Part shown: piece by piece, positions 1 through 8,401 of the stretch | How the letters are laid out: each line of letters starts with the position of its first letter | Numbering within the stretch: position 1 is the stretch's first letter | DNA from: Corynebacterium glyciniphilum AJ 3170 | GTDB taxonomy: Bacteria > Actinomycetota > Actinomycetes > Mycobacteriales > Mycobacteriaceae | Assembly: GCF_007673095.1 (NCBI RefSeq) | Contig: NZ_VDYZ01000012.1 | Span: forward strand, 1-64,000 | Direction: 5' to 3' | Length of the DNA: 64,000 bases | The notes under the pieces: model-generated | Database searches by the model: none | What the model saw: the letters and a program-made list of their open reading frames with translations, nothing else | What the model was told of the DNA's origin: nothing | Translations under genes and position numbers: made by a program

Positions 1-340
1 GAACACGACCGTCGCACTGACGGCGTGACTACACCCTGTCACCTATCCGCGCAGCAGTCCCCTGTGGTCCAGGTTGTCTGACGGGTCACTGCTGGCTGCA
101 GGGAAGCGGTGGACTGGCTTCACCGATGCAGAGGAAGAAGTGGTTAACGAGGCTTTCGGTGTTGTTCTCAACGACTACACCATCGAGAGCGAGGCTAGAG
201 GCATCGACGACACTGTGTTCTTGTGTCGGGAAGCCAATGAGCCGTTCGCAATACGTGATGGTCGCCTGATCACCGGGCAACAGCAGTACAGCAGCGCGCT
301 GGCTGCCGGTCTGGTCATAGAAGCGCTCGACGAACTCTAG
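1..340 (+). pseudogene. C-terminal fragment of a DJ-1/PfpI (Hsp31-like) protein, probably frameshifted
   Basis: The readable part, from about position 62, gives LSDGSLLAAGKRWTGFTDAE and later a DGRLITGQ segment. These match the C-terminal third of DJ-1/PfpI type-1 glutamine amidotransferase-like proteins (the usual GK-x-TGFTNAEE and DGxLITGQNPxS motifs). The frame is closed upstream by a stop at 26-28. In frame 1, bases 1-65 could encode a degenerate TPCH nucleophile-elbow segment, so a +1 frameshift near position 65 is likely. The 5' part lies outside the window. A decayed remnant at the edge of mobile DNA is the simplest reading; the family call is fairly good, the frameshift is inference. 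Confidence 0.5.
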
Positions 341-662
341 GGTCACGGCCCTGGAGCCGAAGCACTGTGTCGGTGTGAGGAAAGTACTCTTCGCTCCTTC
401 CTCACGCCTGATCTTCTTCACACCGGAAACGATTGCTGTCGTATCCTTCCACGGTGCGACGGTCCGGATTATTGGAATAGCAGCCACTGGGCCGCTCCCC
501 AGTTGTCTCAATAATCTAAAGGTTTACAAGACACATGAAGCAAGCGCGTCAAGAACCATGACTCCTGCGGGAACAGGCAGGAAAACTGTCTCGCTAACCT
601 GTCTTACCGTAATGTGTTCCATCTTCTTCCATGCCGGGGGTTAGTGAGGCATGATGGTGGGC
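341..662. other. Non-coding stretch of about 320 bases
   Basis: Short frames here have no recognisable product, ribosome site or motif. This interval should contain the left end of the transposition module that follows, but I could not identify a terminal inverted repeat. Confidence 0.4.
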
Positions 663-1262
663 ATGAGACTGTTGGGCTACACCCGGGTATCCACCGTCGG
701 CCAGGATCCGACACTTCAACACGACGCCTTGCACACCGCCGGGGTCCAGAACCGTGATGTCTTCAGCGACGTCACCTCCGGGGCGAAGAACGCGACCGAA
801 CGTCCCGGAATGAAGAAACTTCTCGCCTACGCCCAACCCGGGGACACGGTAGTGGTGTGGCGCATCGACCGGCTGGGCCGATCCCTGCTCGACGTACTCA
901 ACACGGTGAACCTGCTGCGCGAACGAGAGGTGAAGATCAAGTCGGTCTCTGACGGCATCGACCCGGAGACGTCCTCGGGCCGGTTGATGCTCGGGATGCT
1001 CGGCACGCTGGCTGAGTACGAACGAGAACTGATCACCGAACGTGTCAACGCTGGCATCGCCGCAGCGAAAGCCCAGGGCACCCGCTTCGGCCGACCACCT
1101 GTGGATCCAGAGGTGGTCGACCGCAAGCTCGCCATCGTCGCCGAGGAACGAGCCAAAGGCCGTAGCGCCGAAGACGCCGCGAGCATGGTCGGCTGGTCGC
1201 GGGCAACACTGTACCGCCATCTGCAGGGCGCCAAACGACGACAGTCAGCACTGCCCGCCTGA
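663..1262 (+). CDS. Serine resolvase/invertase (small, Tn-associated)
   Basis: A small serine recombinase of about 199 aa that would resolve cointegrates or invert DNA through a phosphoserine intermediate. The N-terminus MRLLGYTRVSTVGQ has the catalytic serine at residue 10. It is followed by the conserved IDRLGRSLLD active-site helix, the long E-helix (LAEYERELITERV) and a C-terminal helix-turn-helix (AEDAASMVGWSRATLYRHL). The ATG at 663 puts the family motif at the very N-terminus; ATG 651 in frame is the alternative. It lies 26 bp before the TniA-like transposase in the same direction, so it is probably the resolution function of that transposon. Confidence 0.88.
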   Translation: MRLLGYTRVSTVGQDPTLQHDALHTAGVQNRDVFSDVTSGAKNATERPGMKKLLAYAQPGDTVVVWRIDRLGRSLLDVLNTVNLLREREVKIKSVSDGIDPETSSGRLMLGMLGTLAEYERELITERVNAGIAAAKAQGTRFGRPPVDPEVVDRKLAIVAEERAKGRSAEDAASMVGWSRATLYRHLQGAKRRQSALPA

Positions 1263-1288
1263 TGCAGGCACAATGATCAGGTCGTGAG

Positions 1289-2719
1289 GTGATGGTGATG
1301 GACGAGATGCAACGCTGGAAGATCCTTCGCCTGCACATCGAAGACGGCATCACCCTGACCGACCTGGCACGAACCACCGGCGTTAGTACCCGCACTCTAT
1401 CCCGGTGGGCTGCCCGCTACCGGGCCGACGGAATCCGCGGTCTACGCACCACCACACGATCCGATGCCGGGGCACATCGCATATCCGCGGAACTGGTCGC
1501 CTACATAGAACACCTCGCGCTCACCAGACCGCGGCCATCGATGGCCGCCCTGCACCGCCTGGTGAGTAGCCGAGCTCAGCAACTATCGCTGAAACCACCC
1601 AGCTACGCCACGGTGCGTAGCATCATCCAAGATCTTGACCCGGCGATGGTCACCCTCGCTCTGGAGGGTCCGACGTCCTACCGGGATCGACACGAGCTGG
1701 TCTACCGGCACCGGGCTGAGTCCCCCAACGCCATCTGGCAGGCCGATCACACCCAACTCGACATTCTCATCCAGAACCCGGACGGCACCCCGACTCGCCC
1801 CTGGCTCACCATCATCATCGACGACTACTCCCGGGCAGTGTGCGGCTACATGGTCACCATCACCGCACCCTCGGCGATGAACACCGCCCTGGCACTACGC
1901 CAGGCTATCTGGCGGAAAACAGACCCCACTTGGGCGATGTGCGGTATTCCCGATGTCCTCTATGTCGATCACGGCTCCGATTTCACCAGTGGTCACATCG
2001 CATACACCACGACAGCGTTGAAGATCCGGATTATTTATTCGACCATCGCTCGTCCGCAGGGCCGTGGCAAGGTCGAGCGGTTCTTCAGCACCGTCAACAC
2101 CGAACTTCTCACCACCCTGCCCGGTCACCTTGCCCCGGGCGTCCGCAATCCACACCCGGTCCTGGACCTGCCGAGCCTGGATACCGCTGTCGGTGAGTTC
2201 ATCAGCAGCTACAACCAGCGCACTCATTCTTCGATCGACACCAGCCCGAAGGCCGCGTGGATCGGACAGGGATGGATTCCCAGGATGCCGGAGAACCTGG
2301 AAGAACTCGACGGGCTCCTGCTGCGGGTCTCCACCCACCGCCGGGTGCAGCGAGACGGCATCCACTTCCAAGGCCAGCGCTACCTTAGCCCGACTCTGGC
2401 ACCTTTTGTCGGCCATGACGTCACCATCCGCTACGACCCGCGGGATCTCTCCGAGATCCGGGTGTACGACCGCGACACGTTGCTGTGCGTCGCCGTGGAT
2501 GAAGACCATCCCAATCAGCGCTACAGCCTGGCAGATATCCAGGCCGCTCGTCGACGTCGACGGCGTCAACTACGTGCCGGAATCAACGAGCGTATCCCCA
2601 CTCATGAACCACGCCCAACAGACCGTGCCCCTGTGAACCCCGATGTGAACGCCGAAACGCCACGTCCGCGTGGCCGTACGTCTCGCCTGCGGACCTATGA
2701 AGAGGACCTGTCACCATGA
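1289..2719 (+). CDS. tniA: TniA/Mu-like DDE transposase
   Basis: A 476-aa transposase of the Mu/TniA class. An N-terminal helix-turn-helix (about residues 20-45, TLTDLARTTGVSTRTLSRW) is followed by an RNase H-fold integrase core. Its acidic triad is visible as D153 (IWQADHTQLD), D227 (LYVDHGSDF) and E263 (GKVERFF), with the normal 35-residue gap between the second D and the E. A Mu C-terminal beta-barrel and a basic tail follow. The start is GTG 1289, with ATG 1292 or 1298 as alternatives. The stop overlaps the start of the ATPase gene by 4 bp (ATGA). The resolvase-TniA-TniB order is typical of Tn5053/Tn402-like transposons, but no TniQ gene is present here. Confidence 0.88.
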   Translation: MMVMDEMQRWKILRLHIEDGITLTDLARTTGVSTRTLSRWAARYRADGIRGLRTTTRSDAGAHRISAELVAYIEHLALTRPRPSMAALHRLVSSRAQQLSLKPPSYATVRSIIQDLDPAMVTLALEGPTSYRDRHELVYRHRAESPNAIWQADHTQLDILIQNPDGTPTRPWLTIIIDDYSRAVCGYMVTITAPSAMNTALALRQAIWRKTDPTWAMCGIPDVLYVDHGSDFTSGHIAYTTTALKIRIIYSTIARPQGRGKVERFFSTVNTELLTTLPGHLAPGVRNPHPVLDLPSLDTAVGEFISSYNQRTHSSIDTSPKAAWIGQGWIPRMPENLEELDGLLLRVSTHRRVQRDGIHFQGQRYLSPTLAPFVGHDVTIRYDPRDLSEIRVYDRDTLLCVAVDEDHPNQRYSLADIQAARRRRRRQLRAGINERIPTHEPRPTDRAPVNPDVNAETPRPRGRTSRLRTYEEDLSP

Positions 2720-3522
2720 GCCGCGACTTCATCGTCACCAAAGAGCACCGCCGCTTCGTCGAGTTCGCCAACGCCATCCGTAAAGACACCACCATCGGTA
2801 TCTGCCATGGTGATGCAGGAGTCGGGAAAACACAGTCCGCCAGACGGTACGCTCACTGGGATGCCCTTGGTACGTTCATCGACGCCTGGGGGCCACGCAG
2901 CGAATCGGACCTGGCCATCTACGCGACGGCCCATCGGACCCGGACCATCTTCTACACCCCTGAGGTCCAACCGAAGTACCGCGTGCTGATCAAGGACGTC
3001 GAATTCTACCGAAAACGCCTCGACATTTGCATTGACCAACACCTCATCAACACCGGGAAGGTCAGCAAAATAAACCCGAGGACTCCCCGGGCCACGGAGT
3101 TGATCATCATCGACGAGGCAGAACGATTGCCTCCCACCGCCCTGGAGATGCTTCGCGACATCCATGATCGTGACGGTGTGGCGATCATGTTCATCGGCAT
3201 GCCCGGCATCGACCAGCGCTTCCGGCACTACCCCCAGCTGTTCAGTCGGCTGGGATTCTCGCATCGCTACCGTGCCCTGGGCAAAGACGAGCTGCTGTTC
3301 GTGCTCAATCGTCACTACAAGCGCCTGGGTAGAGAACTTGACCCGGAGGACTTCACGGATGCGCAGGCCATCGCCGCGATCGAGCGGCTGACCCGTGGGA
3401 ACTTCCGCGTGGTGGAGCGATTGTTCCCGCAGATCAAGCGGGTGTTGAAGATCAACGAGTTGGAGACCATCACCGACGATGTCATCGAAGCCGCGGCCAG
3501 CACCCTGGTCCTCGGACACTGA
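2716..3522 (+). CDS. tniB: TniB-like AAA+ transposition ATPase
   Basis: A 268-aa AAA ATPase that would choose target DNA and activate the upstream transposase. The Walker A motif GDAGVGKT lies at about residues 32-39 and the Walker B LIIIDEAER at about 130. The size and the HGDAGVGKTQ opening fit TniB and related ATP-binding subunits. It overlaps the transposase stop by 4 bp, so the two are translationally coupled. Everything seen suggests an intact protein. The following 235 bases are non-coding and may contain the right transposon end, which I did not recognise. Confidence 0.85.
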   Translation: MSRDFIVTKEHRRFVEFANAIRKDTTIGICHGDAGVGKTQSARRYAHWDALGTFIDAWGPRSESDLAIYATAHRTRTIFYTPEVQPKYRVLIKDVEFYRKRLDICIDQHLINTGKVSKINPRTPRATELIIIDEAERLPPTALEMLRDIHDRDGVAIMFIGMPGIDQRFRHYPQLFSRLGFSHRYRALGKDELLFVLNRHYKRLGRELDPEDFTDAQAIAAIERLTRGNFRVVERLFPQIKRVLKINELETITDDVIEAAASTLVLGH

Positions 3523-3757
3523 CTAGGGCATGCTATAGCCACCACGGCATGCCATGGGCATCGATCCACTCGCGATGACGGTAGCTGATGCTGTGGCGCA
3601 GGGGGCTCTCCATGCAGGTCGAGGGGGATTGTCGCGCAATGTACGTCATGCCACCAGGCAGCGCTAAAATCTTCCAGCCAACAGATTCCGCCCAAGGAAG
3701 AAGCTGTTGAAGGCCACGATGGGTGGCCGGACCAGGAATGTCTTCGATCCACGGTTG

Positions 3758-4675
3758 TCAGGCCAGGCCGAGCAGGGTGTCGTTGATGTTGATAGCCGCA
3801 GTTGCACCGGCTGCTGCGGCATTAACGATCTGATCTGGTGATGAAATGACGTTTCCAGCTGCCCAGATACCCGGCACGCTCGTGCGCCCGTGTTGATCCG
3901 CTTGAATCCAATCGTCCCCATTGACAGCACATCCAGCTCCGCGAAGTAGCTGGTCGTTTGGCTTAAAGATAGGGCCGACGAAAACCGCTCCGGATCCCTT
4001 GGAGTCTCCATTGTCCAATGTCACCGTGCATCCGCCCTCCTCGTTGTCCGCTACGTGATGAACGGATTGCTCGAGAACATCGATGCCGCGCTGACGCAGA
4101 TCGGACCACTCCGTCTCGGTGAGGTCCATTCCACAGGTGACCAGTGATACTGTACTAACCCAGTGGCGCAACAACTTGGTCTGCTTCAGGACGAAGCGCT
4201 TATTGTCGCCCCCGAGCACAACAACTTCTTGTGCGGGGTCAAGTTGCGCCCCGTGGCAGTAGCTGCAGTGATGGACTGTGCGTCCCCACCCCTCGGCGAC
4301 GCCGGGAATGCTGGGAAGAATATCTGTGATGCCGGTCGCGACAAGGACGGCTCGCGGCCGCAAATTTAGGGTATCGGTCATCAGTGTCAATGCGCCGACG
4401 CTGGGGGTCCGCTCCGATACGTCAATCGACTGCACGGTTCCGGGGACCACCTGCCCACCGTAGGATTCAACTTCGCCTCGTCCTCTCTCCAGCAGCTGCT
4501 GTGGTGACATCCCATCCCTAGTGAGATATCCGTGTGAGTGCTCAGCAAAACGGTTCCGAGGCAGACCGCCGTCAATGATGAGTACCCGACGCCGGGCCCT
4601 GGCCAGCGTGAGCCCAGCACTTAGGCCAGCTGCGCCCGCGCCGATGATGACAACCTCGGGTTCGATGTCTTGCAT
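3758..4675 (-). CDS. Thioredoxin-reductase-like FAD/NADPH disulfide oxidoreductase
   Basis: A 305-aa flavoprotein of the TrxB fold. The FAD dinucleotide site IIGAGAAGL is at residues 10-18, the redox pair CSYC at residues 137-140, a modified NADPH loop VVLGGDNKR follows, and the C-terminal FAD motif is GIWAAGN. The start is ATG 4675 because a strong GGAGGA sits 6 bp before it; in-frame starts further upstream lack one. It is divergent from a MarR gene with a palindrome in between, so it is probably under that repressor. Similar stand-alone proteins (CPYCHG type) act on low-molecular-weight thiols, holomycin-like dithiols or electrophile stress. The physiological substrate cannot be read from sequence, and no thioredoxin gene is adjacent. 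Confidence 0.82.
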   Translation of the reverse strand: MQDIEPEVVIIGAGAAGLSAGLTLARARRRVLIIDGGLPRNRFAEHSHGYLTRDGMSPQQLLERGRGEVESYGGQVVPGTVQSIDVSERTPSVGALTLMTDTLNLRPRAVLVATGITDILPSIPGVAEGWGRTVHHCSYCHGAQLDPAQEVVVLGGDNKRFVLKQTKLLRHWVSTVSLVTCGMDLTETEWSDLRQRGIDVLEQSVHHVADNEEGGCTVTLDNGDSKGSGAVFVGPIFKPNDQLLRGAGCAVNGDDWIQADQHGRTSVPGIWAAGNVISSPDQIVNAAAAGATAAININDTLLGLA

Positions 4676-4712
4676 TGATTCCTCCGTTGGTAGTGTGATG
4701 GACATACACACA

Positions 4713-4732
4713 ATCGTATACTAGTTAACGAT
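4713..4732. promoter_or_regulatory. Imperfect 20-bp palindrome, probable MarR operator
   Basis: ATCGTATACTAGTTAACGAT lies between the divergent flavoprotein and MarR genes. Its reverse complement differs only at positions 6-7 and 14-15. Position, length and symmetry fit a MarR dimer site overlapping both promoters; the identity of the binder is inferred. Confidence 0.6.
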
Positions 4733-4744
4733 AAGGCGGCGGGT

Positions 4745-5257
4745 ATGACACCTGGACGGCGCGGCGAGGTCATCGAACGGTGGTTGCGCAAGAATCCTGA
4801 CCTGGATGACCGGACGATGTCAGTCGTGGGTTGCTTCAAACTGATCCACGAGGCTCTGGAGCGTGCTTCGGAAAGTGCTTGTGAACAGCAAGAGTTAAGT
4901 CCCGCTGAGCTGGAAGTTCTCGTCCCTCTGCGTCACAGTAGCGAGCAAATGACCGGGGCAAAGCTCGCTCGCGACTTGGGAATGACGCGAGCAGGGGTGG
5001 CTAAGCATCTCAGGCGCCTTGAGCAACGGGAGTTACTGCAGCGATCTTCCGTTCCGGGGGATCGGCGATCCGCATCAGTAGCTCTCACTCCCCGAGGGGA
5101 GCGCGCTGTGGATCAGACCTTTGGTTTGGAGCTCGCCGAACATGCTCGTCTACTCCGTCCAGTTGTCGGTGATACTGAACTCTACGATGCCGTGGTGAAG
5201 ATTGCCGGTCTGATTGCTGGGCTCGCTGATGCAGGCCTAGACGAGGGTGCCCAATAG
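4745..5257 (+). CDS. MarR-family transcriptional regulator
   Basis: A 170-aa winged-helix repressor. The recognition region (about residues 77-105, GAKLARDLGMTRAGVAKHLRRLE) is followed by a wing with the family signature GDRRSASVALTPRG. An AAGGCGG sequence lies 7 bp before the ATG. It is divergent from the thioredoxin-reductase-like gene with only 69 bp between the start codons and a palindrome in the gap. It most likely represses both, with derepression by oxidants or electrophiles as in many MarR/OhrR-type switches. Only the fold and arrangement are seen; the ligand is unknown. Confidence 0.83.
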   Translation: MTPGRRGEVIERWLRKNPDLDDRTMSVVGCFKLIHEALERASESACEQQELSPAELEVLVPLRHSSEQMTGAKLARDLGMTRAGVAKHLRRLEQRELLQRSSVPGDRRSASVALTPRGERAVDQTFGLELAEHARLLRPVVGDTELYDAVVKIAGLIAGLADAGLDEGAQ

Positions 5258-5466
5258 TAGTGATTCGAGCCAGCCTGATCAGGCAGCCGCGTGGCTGAAA
5301 CTGGTCGTTACCGCCGATTGGCGACTCTGGTGTGCCAATCAGGGGCCGTCGGAGTCCCGCAACCCTGCCTGCAGGATGACATGTAGCGATCCAGAAAACG
5401 AGCCATATAGCGAACAAGCTCACAGGGTAGTAGTTATATTGCACAGATTTGTTGGGAGAACTGGAA

Positions 5467-6033
5467 GTGAATGGACAAGTAGTGGGGTATGCCCGAGTGT
5501 CGGCGGCGGATCAGAACCTGGATCGTCAGCTCGCCGCGCTGGGCGATGTCGACAGGTTGTTTTCCGAGAAGGTCTCTGGCAAGAGTACTGACCGCCAACA
5601 GCTCCGCGAGATGTTGGACTATGTCCGGCAGGGTGACACGATCCGGGTGAAGTCACCTGACCGGCTCGCCCGGTCGACGACGGACTTGTTGGCGATGGTC
5701 GAGAAGATGAAGGACAAGGGGGTAGCGGTGGAGTTCGTGGACAACCCGGCGTTGAACACGAACACCCCTCAGGGGGAGTTCATGCTGACCATCCTTGCTG
5801 CGGTCGCGCAGCTCGAACGGGCGACCACCCGTGAACGGCAGGCTGAGGGCATCGTGGAGGCGAAGAAGCGAGGCGTCTACGAGAAGAAGGCGAAGCTGAC
5901 GACGGAGCAGATCGAGGGTGCGAGACAGAACATCGACATGGGTGTGCCGAAGGCTGTGATCGCCCGTGATCTGGGAGTCTCCCGGTCGACGCTGTACGCG
6001 GCGCTGAACGGGACAGGGAAGTATTCGGAGTAG
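5467..6033 (+). CDS. Second serine resolvase/invertase
   Basis: A serine recombinase of about 188 aa, distinct from the one at 663. The catalytic serine is in VGYARVSAADQ (residue 12), followed by SPDRLARSTTDL, the long helix AAVAQLERATTRERQAEGI and a C-terminal helix-turn-helix (PKAVIARDLGVSRSTLYAAL). GTG 5467 is preferred because GGGAGAA lies about 7 bp upstream; TTG 5449 is the alternative. No transposase accompanies it, so it may be an orphan resolvase, an invertase of the surrounding island, or the leftover of another transposon. Confidence 0.85.
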   Translation: MNGQVVGYARVSAADQNLDRQLAALGDVDRLFSEKVSGKSTDRQQLREMLDYVRQGDTIRVKSPDRLARSTTDLLAMVEKMKDKGVAVEFVDNPALNTNTPQGEFMLTILAAVAQLERATTRERQAEGIVEAKKRGVYEKKAKLTTEQIEGARQNIDMGVPKAVIARDLGVSRSTLYAALNGTGKYSE

Positions 6034-6152
6034 GTCGGCCCGGTGAGAAGCGGGGGGTGCTCAACTCAACGGGGCCTCGCCGCAGGGGGGATGCGGCTGA
6101 GGTGAGTATGGCACAACCTCCCGTGTCCATGTGTCCGTTTGACTAACAACCT

Positions 6153-6171
6153 GCGCTCGGTGTCCGAGCGC
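6153..6171. terminator. Hairpin (8-bp stem, 3-nt loop)
   Basis: GCGCTCGG-TGT-CCGAGCGC forms a perfect stem between the resolvase and the next gene. No T-tract follows. It may end resolvase transcription, or act as an operator for the gene starting 20 bp downstream. Confidence 0.4.
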
Positions 6172-6190
6172 CCCTGTATTCTCAGTCTCC

Positions 6191-6649
6191 ATGGACACCT
6201 ACACTGATGAAGCGAACAAGTGGGACTTTGTCTCGAAGCAGAACGGCCACGTTCATGCCGGTCTACGGCTCTCGTTGGGGTGGAGCGTCAACTGGGCTGT
6301 CACAGCACAAGACAGTGCGTACGCGGACGAGGAAGAGCTTTCCGACTATGAGATCTTTCGCCGGTGGCTCTTGATGGCGACTGGCAATCCTGTTGAGGAC
6401 GAGATCAAGATCACGTGGAGCGTACGCGGTGAAGGAACGGCTGAGTGGGCACCACTGACCGGTGCAGAGGATGACTTCCTCACCTACTTCCGAACGCCTA
6501 CCAATGCGATCACGGGTGACGAGATCAATTGGCTGCGTCTTCCGGTGCAGCCTGACCACACTTTCCTGAGCGCCTCCGGGTGGGAGCCGGCACCGCTGCA
6601 GCCAGCCGTGAGCTTGCGGATGCTCGAAAGGCGATTTAATGGTTACTGA
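6191..6649 (+). CDS. Hypothetical protein, 152 aa
   Basis: I do not recognise this family. The protein is soluble, acidic and tryptophan-rich, with no signal peptide or membrane segment and no obvious catalytic motif. A TATTCT box about 8 bp before the ATG suggests a leaderless or near-leaderless transcript. It sits between a resolvase and a low-G+C oxygenase/HEPN pair, inside the LSR-bounded island, so it is probably accessory cargo. Coding potential is supported by one uninterrupted frame, coherent composition and clear intergenic gaps on both sides. Confidence 0.55.
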   Translation: MDTYTDEANKWDFVSKQNGHVHAGLRLSLGWSVNWAVTAQDSAYADEEELSDYEIFRRWLLMATGNPVEDEIKITWSVRGEGTAEWAPLTGAEDDFLTYFRTPTNAITGDEINWLRLPVQPDHTFLSASGWEPAPLQPAVSLRMLERRFNGY

Positions 6650-6731
6650 CAACGGATACAGGTAAGAAGTCGACTCTGCGTGATGGGCCTGCACGCGGAT
6701 AATAGTCATTTTGACGAGAGATGTGGAGTTA

Positions 6732-7418
6732 ATGGCAAATTTTGGCGAGTATCGAGACGTAGTAGGGCACCTAATAGGTGCATCTTCCAGGTCTGGTTGG
6801 GCAGCCGCGAGGCTACCTATTGCAAGCGCTGAAGAGGCGAATCGTCTGATTAAGAGTGCGTTTATTTTTCACGAACATGCTCCTCAGCCGAATCGGAAGA
6901 GTGGGGAATACATTTCGGTCCTCAATCCGTCTAGTAAAGAGGACGCGGCACCTAACTCGATAAGTGCTAAAGTCGGCACTGGTCGCCAGCCGCTACACGT
7001 GGACGGTTCTCACTTGCCTCAACCGCCGAAGTTTATAGCTATGTGGTCCTGGGAAGTCAGCACAACACCAACCCTTTTGTATAGTGACCCGATCAAGGAT
7101 CTATGCGAAGCGGCTGGGCAAGGAGTTTTCATGGTGCGCCCGGGGGAGGGGGGTAAGGACTTTCTGGCTACAGCCCACGATAGTAAAGGTTTGCGATTTG
7201 ATCCCTTGTGCATGACCCCTATGGATACCTACTCTTCGAGGATCACTCGTGCGATGGAGAATCCAAGTGAGGACAGGGTAGGGAGATTTGAGTGGGACGT
7301 TCCCGGCAAGGTATTGCTGATACGTAACAGGATGATACTTCATGCGAGGGAAGCAGTCTCTGACGGTGACGAGAATAGGGCGATATATCGTATGGCATGT
7401 TCAGAAAGGCAGAGATGA
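6732..7418 (+). CDS. TauD/clavaminate-synthase-like Fe(II)/2-oxoglutarate oxygenase
   Basis: A protein of about 228 aa with the double-stranded beta-helix oxygenase iron triad. HVD is at about residues 89-91 within TGRQPLHVDGSH, and the distal His is at about 204 in RNRMILHARE. Arginines about 12-16 residues later can hold 2-oxoglutarate. The sequence around the motif resembles the TauD family, but the protein is shorter than TauD (about 280 aa). ATG 6732 is used; TTG 6711 is in frame. The gene overlaps the next one (ATGA), so they form an operon. Base composition is visibly lower in G+C than the neighbourhood, a sign of recent transfer. The substrate is unknown. Confidence 0.65.
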   Translation: MANFGEYRDVVGHLIGASSRSGWAAARLPIASAEEANRLIKSAFIFHEHAPQPNRKSGEYISVLNPSSKEDAAPNSISAKVGTGRQPLHVDGSHLPQPPKFIAMWSWEVSTTPTLLYSDPIKDLCEAAGQGVFMVRPGEGGKDFLATAHDSKGLRFDPLCMTPMDTYSSRITRAMENPSEDRVGRFEWDVPGKVLLIRNRMILHAREAVSDGDENRAIYRMACSERQR

Positions 7419-8320
7419 TTCCATTTTCGCCAGACGCGTTCTGGTTAAAGGCAAAACTCTTCACCAATCGGGCGACTGATCCTGATGATGGTCGAACTGA
7501 GGATGAGCGGCGTTTTTGGGCTTCGCTCAGTCTTGAGCTACTTGCGAAGTGGTCCCTTGCCAAGACCTCGAGAGTTCTAGTGGTTGATCCGGGGCATGGA
7601 GGGGGAGAGCAGCTATATAAGGCACTAGGACTAAGGGACAGTGTCGACCATGTCACTGTGACAGCGACGACTGCTTTTAAGCGCTGTGATGCGTTGTACA
7701 AATCTTTCGATCTTAAGACGGCGAAGAAGATTTCCGATGCGAGGAATGAGTACGTCCACGGTTTCGAAGTTCCAATAATGCATTTGCCTGATAGTGCTTG
7801 GTGGTCTCAATATTGGTCACTCGTCAGCGTTTTGTTGGCTGCCCATTCCCTCGAGCCATCCGCCCTGGTTGGGAATGCTCAAGCGCGGCAGGTGGAAGAG
7901 CATCTTGAAGAGAATAGTCGGTGGTTGGAGCAGAGGGTGGAAGCGCTGATAGAAGCTTCGGAGCTAAATCTTAGGAGGTTTGAGTCCGACTCGATGCCAC
8001 CGACCGAGGCAGAAAGGTGGAAGTATCGTGACGATTTCACTGCCGGCATGAGATATTCCTCGGTGGCTACGTGTCCTGCGTGTGGCAATTTAGGAACCGT
8101 TGAAGGTGAGGCAGTAAATAACGTAAGCTCAGGGCCGAGTCGTGACTTCTTCGGTGATCAAATTTACGAGGTCGCTTTTTCGGGAGAGTTTTTCGCTTGC
8201 ACGACGTGTCATCTGATTTTAGATTCGTGGGATTTGATGCGTGCTGCGGGGCTGGATGAAGAATACTACGTTGAGGTTGAGCCCGACTTGTATACGGAGC
8301 CGGAGTATGGGAACGATTAA
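7415..8320 (+). CDS. Putative HEPN-domain RNase with C-terminal zinc ribbon
   Basis: A 301-aa protein starting at ATG 7415, which overlaps the oxygenase stop (ATGA). It is largely helical. Residues 110-115 read RNEYVH, the R-[N/D/H]-x3-H catalytic motif of HEPN ribonucleases. A preceding helix (SLELLAKWSLA, about 38-48) resembles the first HEPN helix. The C-terminus has two CxxC knuckles, CPAC at 220-223 and CTTC at 262-265, a likely zinc ribbon for nucleic-acid or protein binding. HEPN proteins are common toxins in defence and toxin-antitoxin systems, and the coupling to an oxygenase gene is unusual. The HEPN call rests on one short motif plus helix pattern, so it is tentative. Confidence 0.5.
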   Translation: MIPFSPDAFWLKAKLFTNRATDPDDGRTEDERRFWASLSLELLAKWSLAKTSRVLVVDPGHGGGEQLYKALGLRDSVDHVTVTATTAFKRCDALYKSFDLKTAKKISDARNEYVHGFEVPIMHLPDSAWWSQYWSLVSVLLAAHSLEPSALVGNAQARQVEEHLEENSRWLEQRVEALIEASELNLRRFESDSMPPTEAERWKYRDDFTAGMRYSSVATCPACGNLGTVEGEAVNNVSSGPSRDFFGDQIYEVAFSGEFFACTTCHLILDSWDLMRAAGLDEEYYVEVEPDLYTEPEYGND

Positions 8321-8401
8321 AAGCATCGTGTTCTCCAGTTCCGAAATCGGAATGTAAGGTGAGGGTCTTGGCGCTCTGAGACAGAGGCAACAAGTTTGGC
8401 C

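Noticed and set aside
86..511. 141-codon open frame on the minus strand
   Set aside because: It opposes the DJ-1 remnant, has no recognisable motif or ribosome site, and the plus-strand remnant has clear family motifs.
341..3757. Terminal inverted repeats of the TniAB transposon
   Set aside because: I looked for matching TGTC-type ends on both sides and found no convincing pair, so no transposon boundary is annotated.
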